In this document: positions 50,366 through 59,369 of the stretch, piece after piece
How positions within the stretch are numbered: position 1 is the stretch's first letter
Layout of the letters: each line of letters begins with the position of its first letter
NCBI GenBank assembly: GCA_949358305.1
Contig: OX442317.1
Span: 2,170,001-2,234,000 of the forward strand
From: Strigamia acuminata
Lineage: Eukaryota; Arthropoda; Chilopoda; Geophilomorpha; Linotaeniidae
Length of the DNA stretch: 64,000 nucleotides
Direction: 5' to 3'
Program-made: the position numbers and the translations under genes
The notes under the pieces: generated by a model
What the model was told of the DNA's origin: nothing
Databases searched by the model: none
Seen by the model: the letters and a program-made list of their open reading frames with translations, nothing else

Positions 50366-52236
50366 ATGGCAGAAGCAGAACAAACTCAGCAGACAATTGT
50401 CGACAAGGTAGCGCAGATTCCCGTAGTGTCAACCGCCGTTGACTACGCATCGCAGGTCTACACCAAAGCCAAAGAGTCCCATACAATCGTCAAGGCCACT
50501 TTGGACACGGCCGAAAAATCGATCAAATTCGCAGCCGATACTGCCAAACCTGTGGTCCAAAAGTTCGAGAAACCTAGTACGTTTTTATTAACTTTTTAAA
50601 ATCTTATTTTAAGGATTATTTTTTTAAATATTTGTTAATTTTTATAGTTAATTATGCCGATCAAGTTTTGGTAAACCAATTGGATAATTTGGAGAAGAAA
50701 TTCCCAATCATTTCTAAATCTCCCGAAGAGGTTATTTTAAATTATTTTTTTCCGCTAAATATTTTTATTTTTTTAATCTTTATTTAAATTTTTTAAATTA
50801 GATCGCCAAAGAGGCCCGTGAAAAGTACAACGCTACTGTTCAGCCGTTAGTTCAACCTACCGTCGACAGAGTGAACAACGTGACGCAATATGGCGTCGAT
50901 ACGGTTACGGCAGTCAAGGATTATGGAGTGCTTAAAGCCAACGAGTTTATGGATACGAAATACGGACAAGCGGTTTCAGCATCGGTTAATAAAACGTTAA
51001 ACGTTGCGGATCAATACGTTGATTACTATTTACCCGCCGCTGAAGATGAAGAAAAAGAAGGCAAGAAAAAATAACTAAAAAAAAAAAAATTGTAGATCTA
51101 GACTAAATTAATTCAAAAATAAACAATGCGATTTTTCTTATCCAAATTAGACGTTGCGGAAGATGACGCGATGGGAACTCGTGTCCGAAAATTCAGCGGC
51201 AAACTCAGGCGAAGAGTTACGCGCGTTACAGTCCAGCAATTGGAGCAAATCCAAAAAACGACCCAAGAAAACCTTTCGCATTTGAACATCGTCCTTGACT
51301 TGGTGAGTAAAATCAATCTCCGTATCAATAAAAATTAATTGATCTTAAAAAATTGCAAATTTGCAGCTCCAGAACGCGAAAACCAATCTGAATTCCACCA
51401 ACCAAGCGGTGAAGGACCGCCTGGCAGCCGCCCAAGTCAAAGCTTTGGCATTGTGGGAAGAACTGAACAAGGAGGAACCTCAAGCCGCGGAAGGCGAAGA
51501 AGCACTGCCCAAAACATTGGAGCAGAGATCCCTAGCACTGGCTCGAATCCTCACCAAACGACTCGTCAATTTGTACACCACTGCCGCGTCCACCATTCAC
51601 CTTCCCGCGACCTTGCAACCGAAATTCACGCAAGCGCAGCAGTACGCGACCGATTTGTACGGACAAGTGATAAAGGTTGAAAAATTATAAGTTTTTTTTA
51701 TCTTTTTATTGTTTTAAACTGATAATTTTTGACGTTAGATTTCGAGTATCGAAGACGCGTCTAATCTGGTGCTGAACCAAGTTCGGGAGACTGGAAAAAC
51801 CATTCAGGAAACCGTGAATAATTTGCGAGAACAAGCTGCGACCAATATCGAATGGCTGGTAAGCTACTTGCATACTCGTGCCGCAGCAATCCCCGACTTA
51901 ATTCGACCTAATGCACGTCCAACCTCCGAGTAAATGATTTTTTCCTCCCGCTTTTGGCTATTTAATCATTTTTCTAATTTTTGTTGTTGTTGCTTGTTTT
52001 TGTAAACATATATTTATATATTGTCTGCTTTATGCATCTAATTTGCTTTTTTTGCTTAGTTTTTGTAGTTTAAAATAAAGCTTGCTTTTTCTGCTTTTGA
52101 TTTTTTTTGTAGATTATTTATGAAAAAAGATTTGAGTTTGAAATAACTTTTTGTGTAGGCCAAGAATAATTCCGGGGAAGGAGTTGAGTCGGTCGAGTCT
52201 TCGGACAGTCAGTCGTCGATGCCGAGTGATCAATAA
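50366..52236 (+). CDS. PLIN: Perilipin (lipid storage droplet surface protein), long form
   Basis: Exons 50366-50576, 50648-50730, 50802-51060, 51151-51302, 51367-51675, 51739-51858 and 52159-52236 encode 403 residues. PAT-type N-terminal helices occupy about 10-70. An 11-mer-like amphipathic region containing LNVADQYVDYYLP (about 163-176) is followed by a basic segment (RVRKFSGKLRRRVTRVT) and a long helical region with KALALWEELNKEEP, the arthropod perilipin signature. The protein coats lipid droplets and controls lipase access. The third CDS intron uses a GC donor (GAAG|GCAAGA). If this intron is kept, a stop at 51,072 gives a 188-residue protein lacking the C-terminal half. Two other endings are listed separately. 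The long form is preferred because exons 5-7 stay in frame and match the family. Confidence 0.92.
51061..51074 (+). CDS. Perilipin alternative end 1: retained GC-AG intron
   Basis: Without splicing at the GC donor, the frame continues G-K-K-K-stop, giving 188 residues that keep the N-terminal PAT region and the 11-mer-like region only. Because GC donors are weak, partial retention is plausible. No transcript evidence is available. Confidence 0.45.
51859..51933 (+). CDS. Perilipin alternative end 2: read-through of exon 7
   Basis: If the GTAAGC donor after codon 378 is not used, 24 more codons are open before TAA. They encode VSYLHTRAAAIPDLIRP and a short tail, a helix-like and protein-like sequence. 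The length (402 residues) is nearly the same as the spliced form. Confidence 0.4.
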   Translation, partial: VSYLHTRAAAIPDLIRPNARPTSE

Positions 52237-52418
52237 AGTCGAAGCTGCTTTGTATCGCTAACAACTTAACACGGCTGATTAACAATTTAACACGTGTGGC
52301 TTGAATAACAGTTTAACAATTTTGTAATTTTTTTTTATTTATATTAAATGTATTAAAGTTAAATAATAAAAAAAGTGAAAATTTAACTTTTTTGATCAAG
52401 GAAAACTTATTCCTGCAG

Positions 52419-52511
52419 TTTCCTGAGCTCCGAGTCGATGACATTTTGCAAGATGACGACATTTCAAAGCCGTCTTGGATTTATAGACACAGACCGTCGT
52501 GGATGGAATAA
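52419..52511 (+). CDS. Perilipin alternative end 3: distal last exon
   Basis: After the acceptor TCCTGCAG a 30-codon frame begins in phase 0, matching the phase left by exon 7. It encodes FPELRVDDILQDDD, then SKPSWIYRHRPSWME and a stop. Its balanced composition, Trp/Arg/Pro-rich end and in-frame stop look like real coding sequence, and AAAATAAAA follows about 30 bases on. Used instead of exon 8 it would give 408 residues. It could also be the end of an unrelated transcript, but no upstream exon other than perilipin is available. Confidence 0.55.
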   Translation, partial: FPELRVDDILQDDDISKPSWIYRHRPSWME

Positions 52512-52630
52512 ATTATATTTTAAAAATTGTAATTTAAGGAAAATAAAATTTTATTCGTTTTTTTATTATTCAAAATATGGCGCTCTGTAATATACAGGAA
52601 AAGTTTTCAATAGATGGCGTTAATGTCGAC

Positions 52631-52646
52631 GTAAACAAAATGGCAG
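52631..52646 (+). promoter_or_regulatory. Composite forkhead-like plus YY1/Pho-like element, RCL1 promoter
   Basis: GTAAACAAAATGGCAG begins 61 bases before the RCL1 start codon. It is one base shorter between the two half motifs than the copies at 45,791 and 48,730. The internal ATG opens a six-codon upstream frame (M-A-V-V-D-N-stop). Confidence 0.55.
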
Positions 52647-52691
52647 TCGTTGATAATTAGGTAATACACGTGAAGTTGAATTTTACGGAAA

Positions 52692-54163
52692 ATGAAGCCG
52701 TTTCTCGTGTACGAAGGATGTAACATGTTAAGGACGAGATTAGTATTAGCTGTTTTAAGTGGCAAATCGGTTAAAATTAGAAAAATTCGATTCAAAGACG
52801 ATAATCCTGGCTTGAGAGGTAAACACGTGGTTTCGCATTTGAACAATTTGAATATAAATCTTTATTAACTGCTTTTTATTCATTGACAGAATACGAAGCG
52901 AGCTTTCTGCGAATACTAGATGAAATAACGAACGGTTCTCGCATCGAAATCAGCGAAACCGGCACAGCTCTTTATTTCCAACCCGGATTGCTTCATGGAG
53001 GTCGAATTGACATGGAATGCAACACGCAACGATCATTGGGTTATTACTTAGAACCTCTAATCTGTTTGTCACCGTTTTGTAAAAACCCGATCGAGGCCAG
53101 ATTGAAAGGCGTCACACACGACCAAACAGATCCTTCCGTAAGTTGCCAACATTAAAAAACAAAATCAAATAATTAACACAAAAAAAATACAAAAAATTCC
53201 AGGTCGATGCTATAAAATTCAGCACGATGGCAATTCTGAAACAGTTCCTCGGAACGGACGAAAATGTGGAATTAAAAATAGTTTCAAGAGGCGTGAAACC
53301 GTCCGGGGGTGGCGAAATCTTATTTCGATGTCCAACAAGAAAACAACTTCGCCCATTCCAAGTGAAATCAATTTCTATAGACGCGTTATTCATTTTTGTT
53401 CATTTTTGTTCATTTCTTCAGATGATAAAAGAAAGCAAAATCAAGCGGATACGTGGCGTTGCGTTTACCGTGTGCGTGTCTCCGACGATGGCACATCGTA
53501 TGATCGAAGAAGCAAAAGGAATTTTACTCGATTTTATTCCCGATATATATATTTACACGGACCACACGAGCAGGGGCAAGGGCAAAGTGCTCAGGTTGAT
53601 AGATATTTAAAATATTGAACTATTGATTTATTTTCTAATTTTCTATCGATATTTTGGTCAGATCGCCCGGTTTTGGCATCAGTTTGGTCGCGGAGACGAT
53701 CGGGGGAACGTTTTTAACGGCCGAACTCGTGTCCAAACCCCTGGATCCGTCTAATCCGTTTTCAGCTTCAAATCCATCTTCGGTACCGGAAGATGTCGGC
53801 AGAGATGCCGCGTATATGTTGCTGGAAGAAGTGTATCGGGGCGGTTGTGTCGATTCGTCAAATCAAAGTCTTTCCGCTCTTTTTATGGCGTTGGGCCCGA
53901 AAGATGTTTCTAAAGTTTTAACGGGGCCTTTGTCACCGTATACGTAAGGAAAATGGTCGGTATGCTTATATCAGTTATTTATTTCCGCGTTATTTATATC
54001 TAGGATGGAGTTTTTGAGACATTTAAGGGATTATTTTGAGTTGGTTTTCAAGTTGGAAGCTAAATCGGACGAAGACGAAGAGGAATTAAACGTTGGAGCT
54101 AAGAAAGTTGCAATGACTTGTGTCGGTATTGGGTTTACAAATTTGAGCAAAACGACTACTTAG
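52692..54163 (+). CDS. RCL1: RNA 3'-terminal phosphate cyclase-like protein
   Basis: Exons 52692-52818, 52890-53137, 53203-53361, 53422-53594, 53662-53943 and 54004-54163 encode 382 residues (human 373). Matches run the whole length: VKIRKIRFKDDNPGLREYEA, LDEITNGSRIEI, KIKRIRG, FIPDIYIYTDH, SPGFGISLVAET, LLEEVYRGGCVDSSNQSL and the end MTCVGIGFTNLSK. This is the nucleolar RCL1 branch of the RtcA fold, which lacks cyclase activity and acts with BMS1 in 18S rRNA processing and 40S assembly. The acidic EDEEE insert near residue 355 is somewhat longer than in human. A poly(A) signal AATAAA lies at 54,215-54,220. Confidence 0.97.
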
Positions 54164-54335
54164 TTTTTTGTTTTTTTTTCAATTTGATTATTGTTTTATT
54201 TTATACGAGTGTTAAATAAAAATGGCTGAACTGATTTTTTTTGTTATGAAATTTACCGCGCGGTGGCGCTTTGTGTTTGCGTAATGGCCGCTCCCATGCC
54301 GCAAGTGTTTATTTGTTGATTTTCTTCCACTAATC

Positions 54336-54977
54336 ATGGCGCAAGAAAACGAATTACTGTCTTTGTGTGAAATTCAAGATATTAATTACAGGTACTATTA
54401 ATTTGTATTTATTTTTATTTGCGATATTTTTAATTCTTCTGGTTTTAGGGTCAGTTCTGTGTTGAACAGAGATGTAAAGCAGTTTGGTAAGAAATACATT
54501 TTTGACAATCGCGACGACACTTGTTGGAATTCCGATCAAGTAATTTACATTTTGATTAATTATGAGGGTGTAATTTAATATCTAAATTATAAAATTTTAA
54601 AATTTGTCATTTAGGGTTCGCCGCAGTGGGTTTTGATCGGGTTTCCTAGTTGTGTTACGATACGAGAAATTCATATACAATTCCAAGGAGGTTTTGCTGC
54701 CAAAGACTGTTGGCTCGAAGGAAAATTACTCGAGGAAGATAAATTCATTAAATTGCAAAATATTTACCCAGAAGACACGAATTTTTATCAAATATCCTTT
54801 CAAAAAAAACAATTAATGCGCATGTTATTATATTTTCAGGACTTTTATTCCTTAACGAATTCAAACAGATTTGAAGTGACACCAACGTCAATTAAATATT
54901 TAAAAGTAATTTTCAACAACAGTACCGATTTCTTCGGTCGAATTATTGTATATAGAATTAAAATTCTCGGAAGATGA
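54336..54977 (+). CDS. NR2C2AP: Nuclear receptor 2C2-associated protein (TRA16) homologue
   Basis: Exons 54336-54391, 54449-54539 and 54615-54977 encode 169 residues against 139 in human. Clear matches are RVSSVLNRDVKQFGKK, CWNSDQGSPQWV, IQFQGGFAAKDCWLEG and TDFFGRIIVYRIKILG. The likely fold is a galactose-binding/discoidin-like sandwich. The human protein binds orphan receptor TR4 (NR2C2). About 25 extra residues (around 118-142, starting ISFQKKQLM) interrupt the alignment and contain an unused splice-acceptor-like TATTTTCAG. The start follows a short promoter with an ATGGCCGC word about 50 bases upstream. Confidence 0.95.
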
Positions 54978-55199
54978 AATTGAAGATTTTATTTTCTAAT
55001 TTAAAAAAATAAAAAATAACAACAAAAGAACAATTCTTTTCGGTGTAAAAAAAGAGTTAAAAATACAGCGCTCCGGCTTAATGATTTCATTTTTTCTCAC
55101 CTGGTGGCAATGCGCGCGTCAAAATAAAAACCTGCTGGAAAGTCGCTTTCAACACAAACGACTAAAATTACAAAATTGTTACCTGAGATTCTAATCAAA

Positions 55200-56381
55200 A
55201 TGGACAAGGATTGTGCGCTCGTTTTGAGTTTTTCCGAGATGGAGTCATCGTCTCTCATAAAAGGTACCAATCGTAACATTTCACGCAACCAAATATCCTA
55301 ATTAATTTCCTTTAATTATTTCCCACAGAAATATTACAATGCGACGAACTACCTCAAGCCCAACCAGTTTGTGCCGGCATCAACGCCTATTCCTACCTAA
55401 TCGACAACAAATACTACACGAACGAAATATTTTTCTGCACCAAGAAAGACGATGCCAAACTCGACCATGAATTTGTCAACAACATTCACGCAATCATCAT
55501 TCATTACGATCCAGAAAATGTATTCGATTTCAATGTATCCCCAAGAAATATCCGAATAATTATATTATTTTTAGGAGGACAGTTTTTCCCAAGTCAAAGA
55601 ATGGATTCCATTTGCCGAGCGTCAATGCCCGGATATTCGCTTACTTTTGTGTAGTTCCTGCAACGAAAATTCAAAACCACCCAAAAGTAGAATTAGACAG
55701 TGGTGTGCTGAGCAGAAATTCTGTCTGTTCGAATTAAAACCCGACGAAGACAGTGACGATGATGGTACAGATCAAATTTTTGATCCCAAATGTCGATTTT
55801 TTAGTAAATTACAATTTTATTTGTAGAGGATTGCGCGGAACCGAGTCCCATCGAAGGAATATTGAGAACCTTGCAAGCTTATTTGTGGCCCAACTCTAAA
55901 CTGAAAGGTTTTTAGCGATTTTAACGATTAATTTTGGGAAATAAATTTGATTTTTGCTTTCAGATGCTGCACAACCTCAAGTATTTGCCGACGGAATGCA
56001 AAGTTATGACCGAAACCTCGCGAAATGCATTGAAAAGTTGAATAATTCCACACCGGAAGGTGCAGAACTTGATACCGAAGGTTACGAAGACGAACAATCA
56101 TTCGAAAGTTTATTCGAACAATTTGCAACGATGAAAGGTGAAATTAAAACGCAGAAATATAAAATAAACTCGTTTCTAAAATTAATTTAAAAAAAATATT
56201 TTTAGAGAAGGCGCAGACACTAAGTGGTGACGAGAGGAAAGATTACGCCGAAGAAGTACGACATAATTTCCCATTTTGTTGTTAAAAATCGCGTTAAATT
56301 GCATTTTATTTCGTTCGAAAGGTGGTGAAATTATTCTGGAATTCGTTGGGTGGCGGCGAAGAAGAACTCGCGAACATTTGA
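55200..56381 (+). CDS. AAGAB: Alpha- and gamma-adaptin-binding protein p34
   Basis: Exons 55200-55263, 55329-55519, 55575-55764, 55827-55907, 55964-56137, 56206-56255 and 56322-56381 encode 269 residues (human 315). The N-terminal half is the pseudo-GTPase-like part, with the family word TIDNKYY present as LIDNKYY and WIPFAERQCPDIRLLLC corresponding to the human WLPLAKAWLPEVMILVC. The C-terminus matches FESLFEQFATMKEKAQTL and VVKLFWNSLGGGEEEL. In human cells the protein is a chaperone for assembling the AP-1 and AP-2 clathrin adaptors. The middle region is shorter than in human. The stop is 54 bp from the TIPIN stop on the other strand. Confidence 0.95.
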
Positions 56382-56395
56382 TGAAAATACTAGAT

Positions 56396-56401
56396 TTTAT
56401 T
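56396..56401 (-). terminator. Candidate TIPIN poly(A) signal
   Basis: AATAAA on the minus strand, 34 bases past the TIPIN stop and only 15 bases past the AAGAB stop, so it lies in the AAGAB 3'-UTR on the opposite strand. Confidence 0.55.
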
Positions 56402-56435
56402 TGCACCGTTCAAAGAGAATTGTTCATAGTTTAAA

Positions 56436-57413
56436 TTACATCATTTCGGCACTAAATTCAATATTTATGTCGGCAGTTGAGGTACTGGCTCCTTGGTTGA
56501 TGGAATGATTTTTTGATTTTCGACGTTCTTGAGCCATTAATCGATTCCTTTCCATCCTACTCACCTGATCTTCAGTCAGTTCCTAATAAGCGAACATTTT
56601 TGTTTAATGTTGAAATAGCGATTAAATTTAGATCGAAAATTACTACCTGAGTCGTGTTTTGGATCACGGGTGACACGGGCCTCTCAATTTCTTCCGGAAA
56701 ATGATTTTGCGCGACTAATTCGTCAAACGGATCGACGAATTCGGGTTCAGTTTCGTCTCTGTTGTTTGCGACTTCGTTTTCAGGTAAAACCAACTCGTCC
56801 GTATCGAGCATATCCAATCGGATTTTTTTCACGCATGTCTGCGACGAAATTAAACGGACATTTAAGAATTAAATTCCGAAATTATCATTTTTTTAAATTA
56901 AATTACTTGAACTTGTCGTTTCTTTCCCAACGTTTCAACTTTTTCCAGAAATTCATCAAACGGTATTTTCGGATATAATCGAAAAGCCCAGTGCTGCATC
57001 TTGCGCATTAATTTATCAAGGTCTTCTTTCTGTAATAATAATTTACTATAAATTATGACGTCATTCTCATAAATCGTAACCTCGGATTAACCTCGTGACC
57101 CTTTCCTTTGAAGCTGACATGTTGAAATGTCGCCGTCAAAGCAGGTAAACCTCTCTCGCCGCACAACCTTCGCAGAAATCAAGTTTAAAATATAATTATT
57201 CTTCATTTTTTAAGGTGTTTGAGTTCAAATTTACCTGGCAGCATCTAATTTCAACCTAGGACGGCGAACGAAGAAGTTTTTTATTTTGACCGGCGCTTCA
57301 TCGTCAGGGTCTCCATTAGCCGCATCGTTCGATTGACCAAGGTCCTCAGCGAGGTCATCATCCAACTCCGGGGTATCGAACAAACCATCGTCAAACTCGT
57401 GTTCAATATCCAT
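56436..57413 (-). CDS. TIPIN: TIMELESS-interacting protein (Tipin/Swi3/Csm3 family)
   Basis: Minus-strand exons 57413-57235, 57167-57092, 57029-56907, 56838-56647 and 56582-56436 encode 238 residues. The acidic N-terminus (1-45) precedes the Swi3 domain (about 61-135), with HVSFKGKGHEKEDLDKLMRK, MQHWAFRLYPKIPFDEFLEK and QVQTCVKKIRLD close to human TIPIN. Residues 191-213 (LTEDQVSRMERNRLMAQERR) match the RPA-binding motif found in TIPIN, XPA and UNG2. With Timeless the protein forms the replication-fork protection complex. The long C-terminal tail of human TIPIN is mostly absent. I chose the ATG at 57,413; an in-frame TTG lies upstream. An E2F site is 29 bp upstream. Confidence 0.96.
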
Positions 57414-57441
57414 ACCGAAACTCAAAGGTAGGTTATACAAT

Positions 57442-57450
57442 GGCGGGAAA
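57442..57450 (-). promoter_or_regulatory. E2F-type site upstream of TIPIN
   Basis: GGCGGGAAA on the plus strand (TTTCCCGCC on the minus) is an exact E2F/DP consensus, 29 bp before the TIPIN start codon. It overlaps a YY1-like ATGGCGG word. Confidence 0.6.
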
Positions 57451-57712
57451 ATGTAATTGATTTATATATCGTGTAGTGTCTGGGTGTGTGCGCCATCTAG
57501 CGGCAGAAACGTGAATCGTTCCAATTTCGCCAAATGTTTTTCAATTTCGTTTGAGAATAATCCAATCAGTAATATTTTCCAAAAATCAATATCGAGGCAT
57601 CTCCTTTTCCAAAAAGTGACATTTAAAAAAAAAAAATTATTTATTTTTTATTTTCACGACAAAACCACTAAATTGTAAAACATCAGTTTTTATTAAATTT
57701 AGTGCCGACATA

Positions 57713-57862
57713 ATGGCAACTGTCCATCTTGTTTTGACGAGTGAATTGCGAAGCAAATCAGTTTATCCGCACGCGGTTATTTTAGTATATAATTCGCGAG
57801 GCGTCCCCGTCGTCCCCCGCAAATTGTATTGGCCTCTTATTAAATCAAGGTGCGTGGGAGGA
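57713..57862 (+). CDS. Unrecognised short frame or first exon divergent from TIPIN
   Basis: An ATG at 57,713 opens a 49-codon frame (beginning MATVHLVLTSELRSKSVYPH) with balanced, protein-like composition. It either ends at TAA at 57,860 or is spliced at a good donor (TCAAG|GTGCGT, about 57,850). I do not recognise a family. It is head-to-head with TIPIN with start codons 300 bp apart, like the IER3IP1/C15orf40 pair. No matching second exon was found downstream. Chance is a real alternative. Confidence 0.3.
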
Positions 57863-59355
57863 TAAGTGACTTTTCAAAGGCACTGCCTAAATACATCAAC
57901 AGATCAGTACAAATGCGTCTCCAATCGACATCCAACCACGCAACCCGACAAATTGAATCCGACTAGTGGAACCTTGATTTCATTTGTCCATCCCCTGAAT
58001 ACAAATATAAAAATCAAATTAAAATGAAAATCCGCCATTTTATGTCTAATAATTATTTACAATTTGAAAAAAACTAAAGAAATGATTTTTTTTTTAAAAA
58101 AAATAGGCCTAATATAAAAAAAGATGGAAAAAGAAAGGGAAAAAAATGTTAAAATTGTAAAATGCTATTGGCGCAAGCTGCAACGGATCAGATTCGAGTT
58201 CAATCTCTCTCTATTTCCTCCCTTAAACTATCTCCATTCCCTACCTTATTTACGAGCATAGCCAAGACGCGCGAGGATTTGGCCATTCCCATCGCGACCT
58301 CGGACTCAAAATTGTTTTTCCAATATTCCAACAGCAAAAAATGCCAAACGTGTCCGTTTTTATGGCCACACCGTTGCTCAGCGAGAAGGCGCACCTGAAA
58401 ACGGATGCTGCGCTTCGGTCTACCCTACTCGAACGCATCCATATGGGACCTTTGACAGGCGCGAATCAATCTGCCGCACTAATCCGACTGGTGGGCAAAA
58501 CGGTCTCGGCGGGACCATTGCCAACAGCCGGTTGGGAATTTAACACGAGACGCTGCACATTCAATCTTCGGTCACGGGGATAAAGGAAAAAATGAAAAAA
58601 GGATGAAAAAAAAAATTGATAAAAATTGAAGGGAAAAAAGAAGATAAAATTACAGCGAGAAGAAGAAGAAGAAGAAAGATTGTGGAACGTGGAAGGAAGG
58701 AGAAGAAGAAAATTGATGTTGATGAAAATAAAAAGGAGTTTAGATTGAGCAAAGGCAAGAGCTGAAAGTGATGCGTCGAAGTGACGGTGTGGGATTAGTC
58801 GTTGGGATTACCTCGGCGAATGCGCCGATCTGGCGTTTCGGCGTCGTGTTTCATGAGCACCGGGGATTAGTTCAGCAGTGCAATTAAATCCGAATTTATT
58901 GCAGATGAGACCGAGCAAAATTATGATTGGGAAACCCAAAAAAAAATGAAATTACGTCAAAAAATTAAAATAATTAATAAATAAATAAATAAATAAATAA
59001 AATGGAATTAAAAAAAAAATTGGGTTGCTTTCGCAGCTCGGCTTCACTGCACAAGACTTTTATTTTTTCCTCTTTTTTTCCGATCGAATGATAATGGTGA
59101 GCGGAAAAACCTTTAACATTTCCATCATATTTCACCACAGATAAGTCGAAAAAATATTTTTTTATTTTTTTTTGTATATTTTGTTTTTTCCGCCATCATT
59201 TTATACGTTCGGAGGATTAGGACACTCGCAAGAGTGATTTATCTATTCCTCTTTGGATATATTCATTAATGTATGGAGCTCGGTTTGCTATAAGCTCACC
59301 GCGACATCAGTCATGGTATTAAGGCAGCGCGCAACCAATCGGATTGCGATTCTGC

Positions 59356-59369
59356 ATCGCCATAGCAAC
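59356..59369. promoter_or_regulatory. RFX X-box
   Basis: ATCGCCATAGCAAC fits the ciliary-gene X-box consensus RTHNCC-WW-RGNAAC at every position. It sits in a GC-richer patch (59,290-59,395) that also has a CCAAT box (CAACCAATCGG). The gene it would serve is not identified. Confidence 0.5.

Noticed and set aside
54336-54977. A fourth exon of NR2C2AP using the acceptor at about 54,839
   Set aside because: No GT, GC or AT donor upstream gives an in-frame join; the continuous frame is the simpler reading.
58162-58583. Two overlapping plus frames as a gene
   Set aside because: No family resemblance, different reading frames and no splice pattern linking them to the frame at 57,713.
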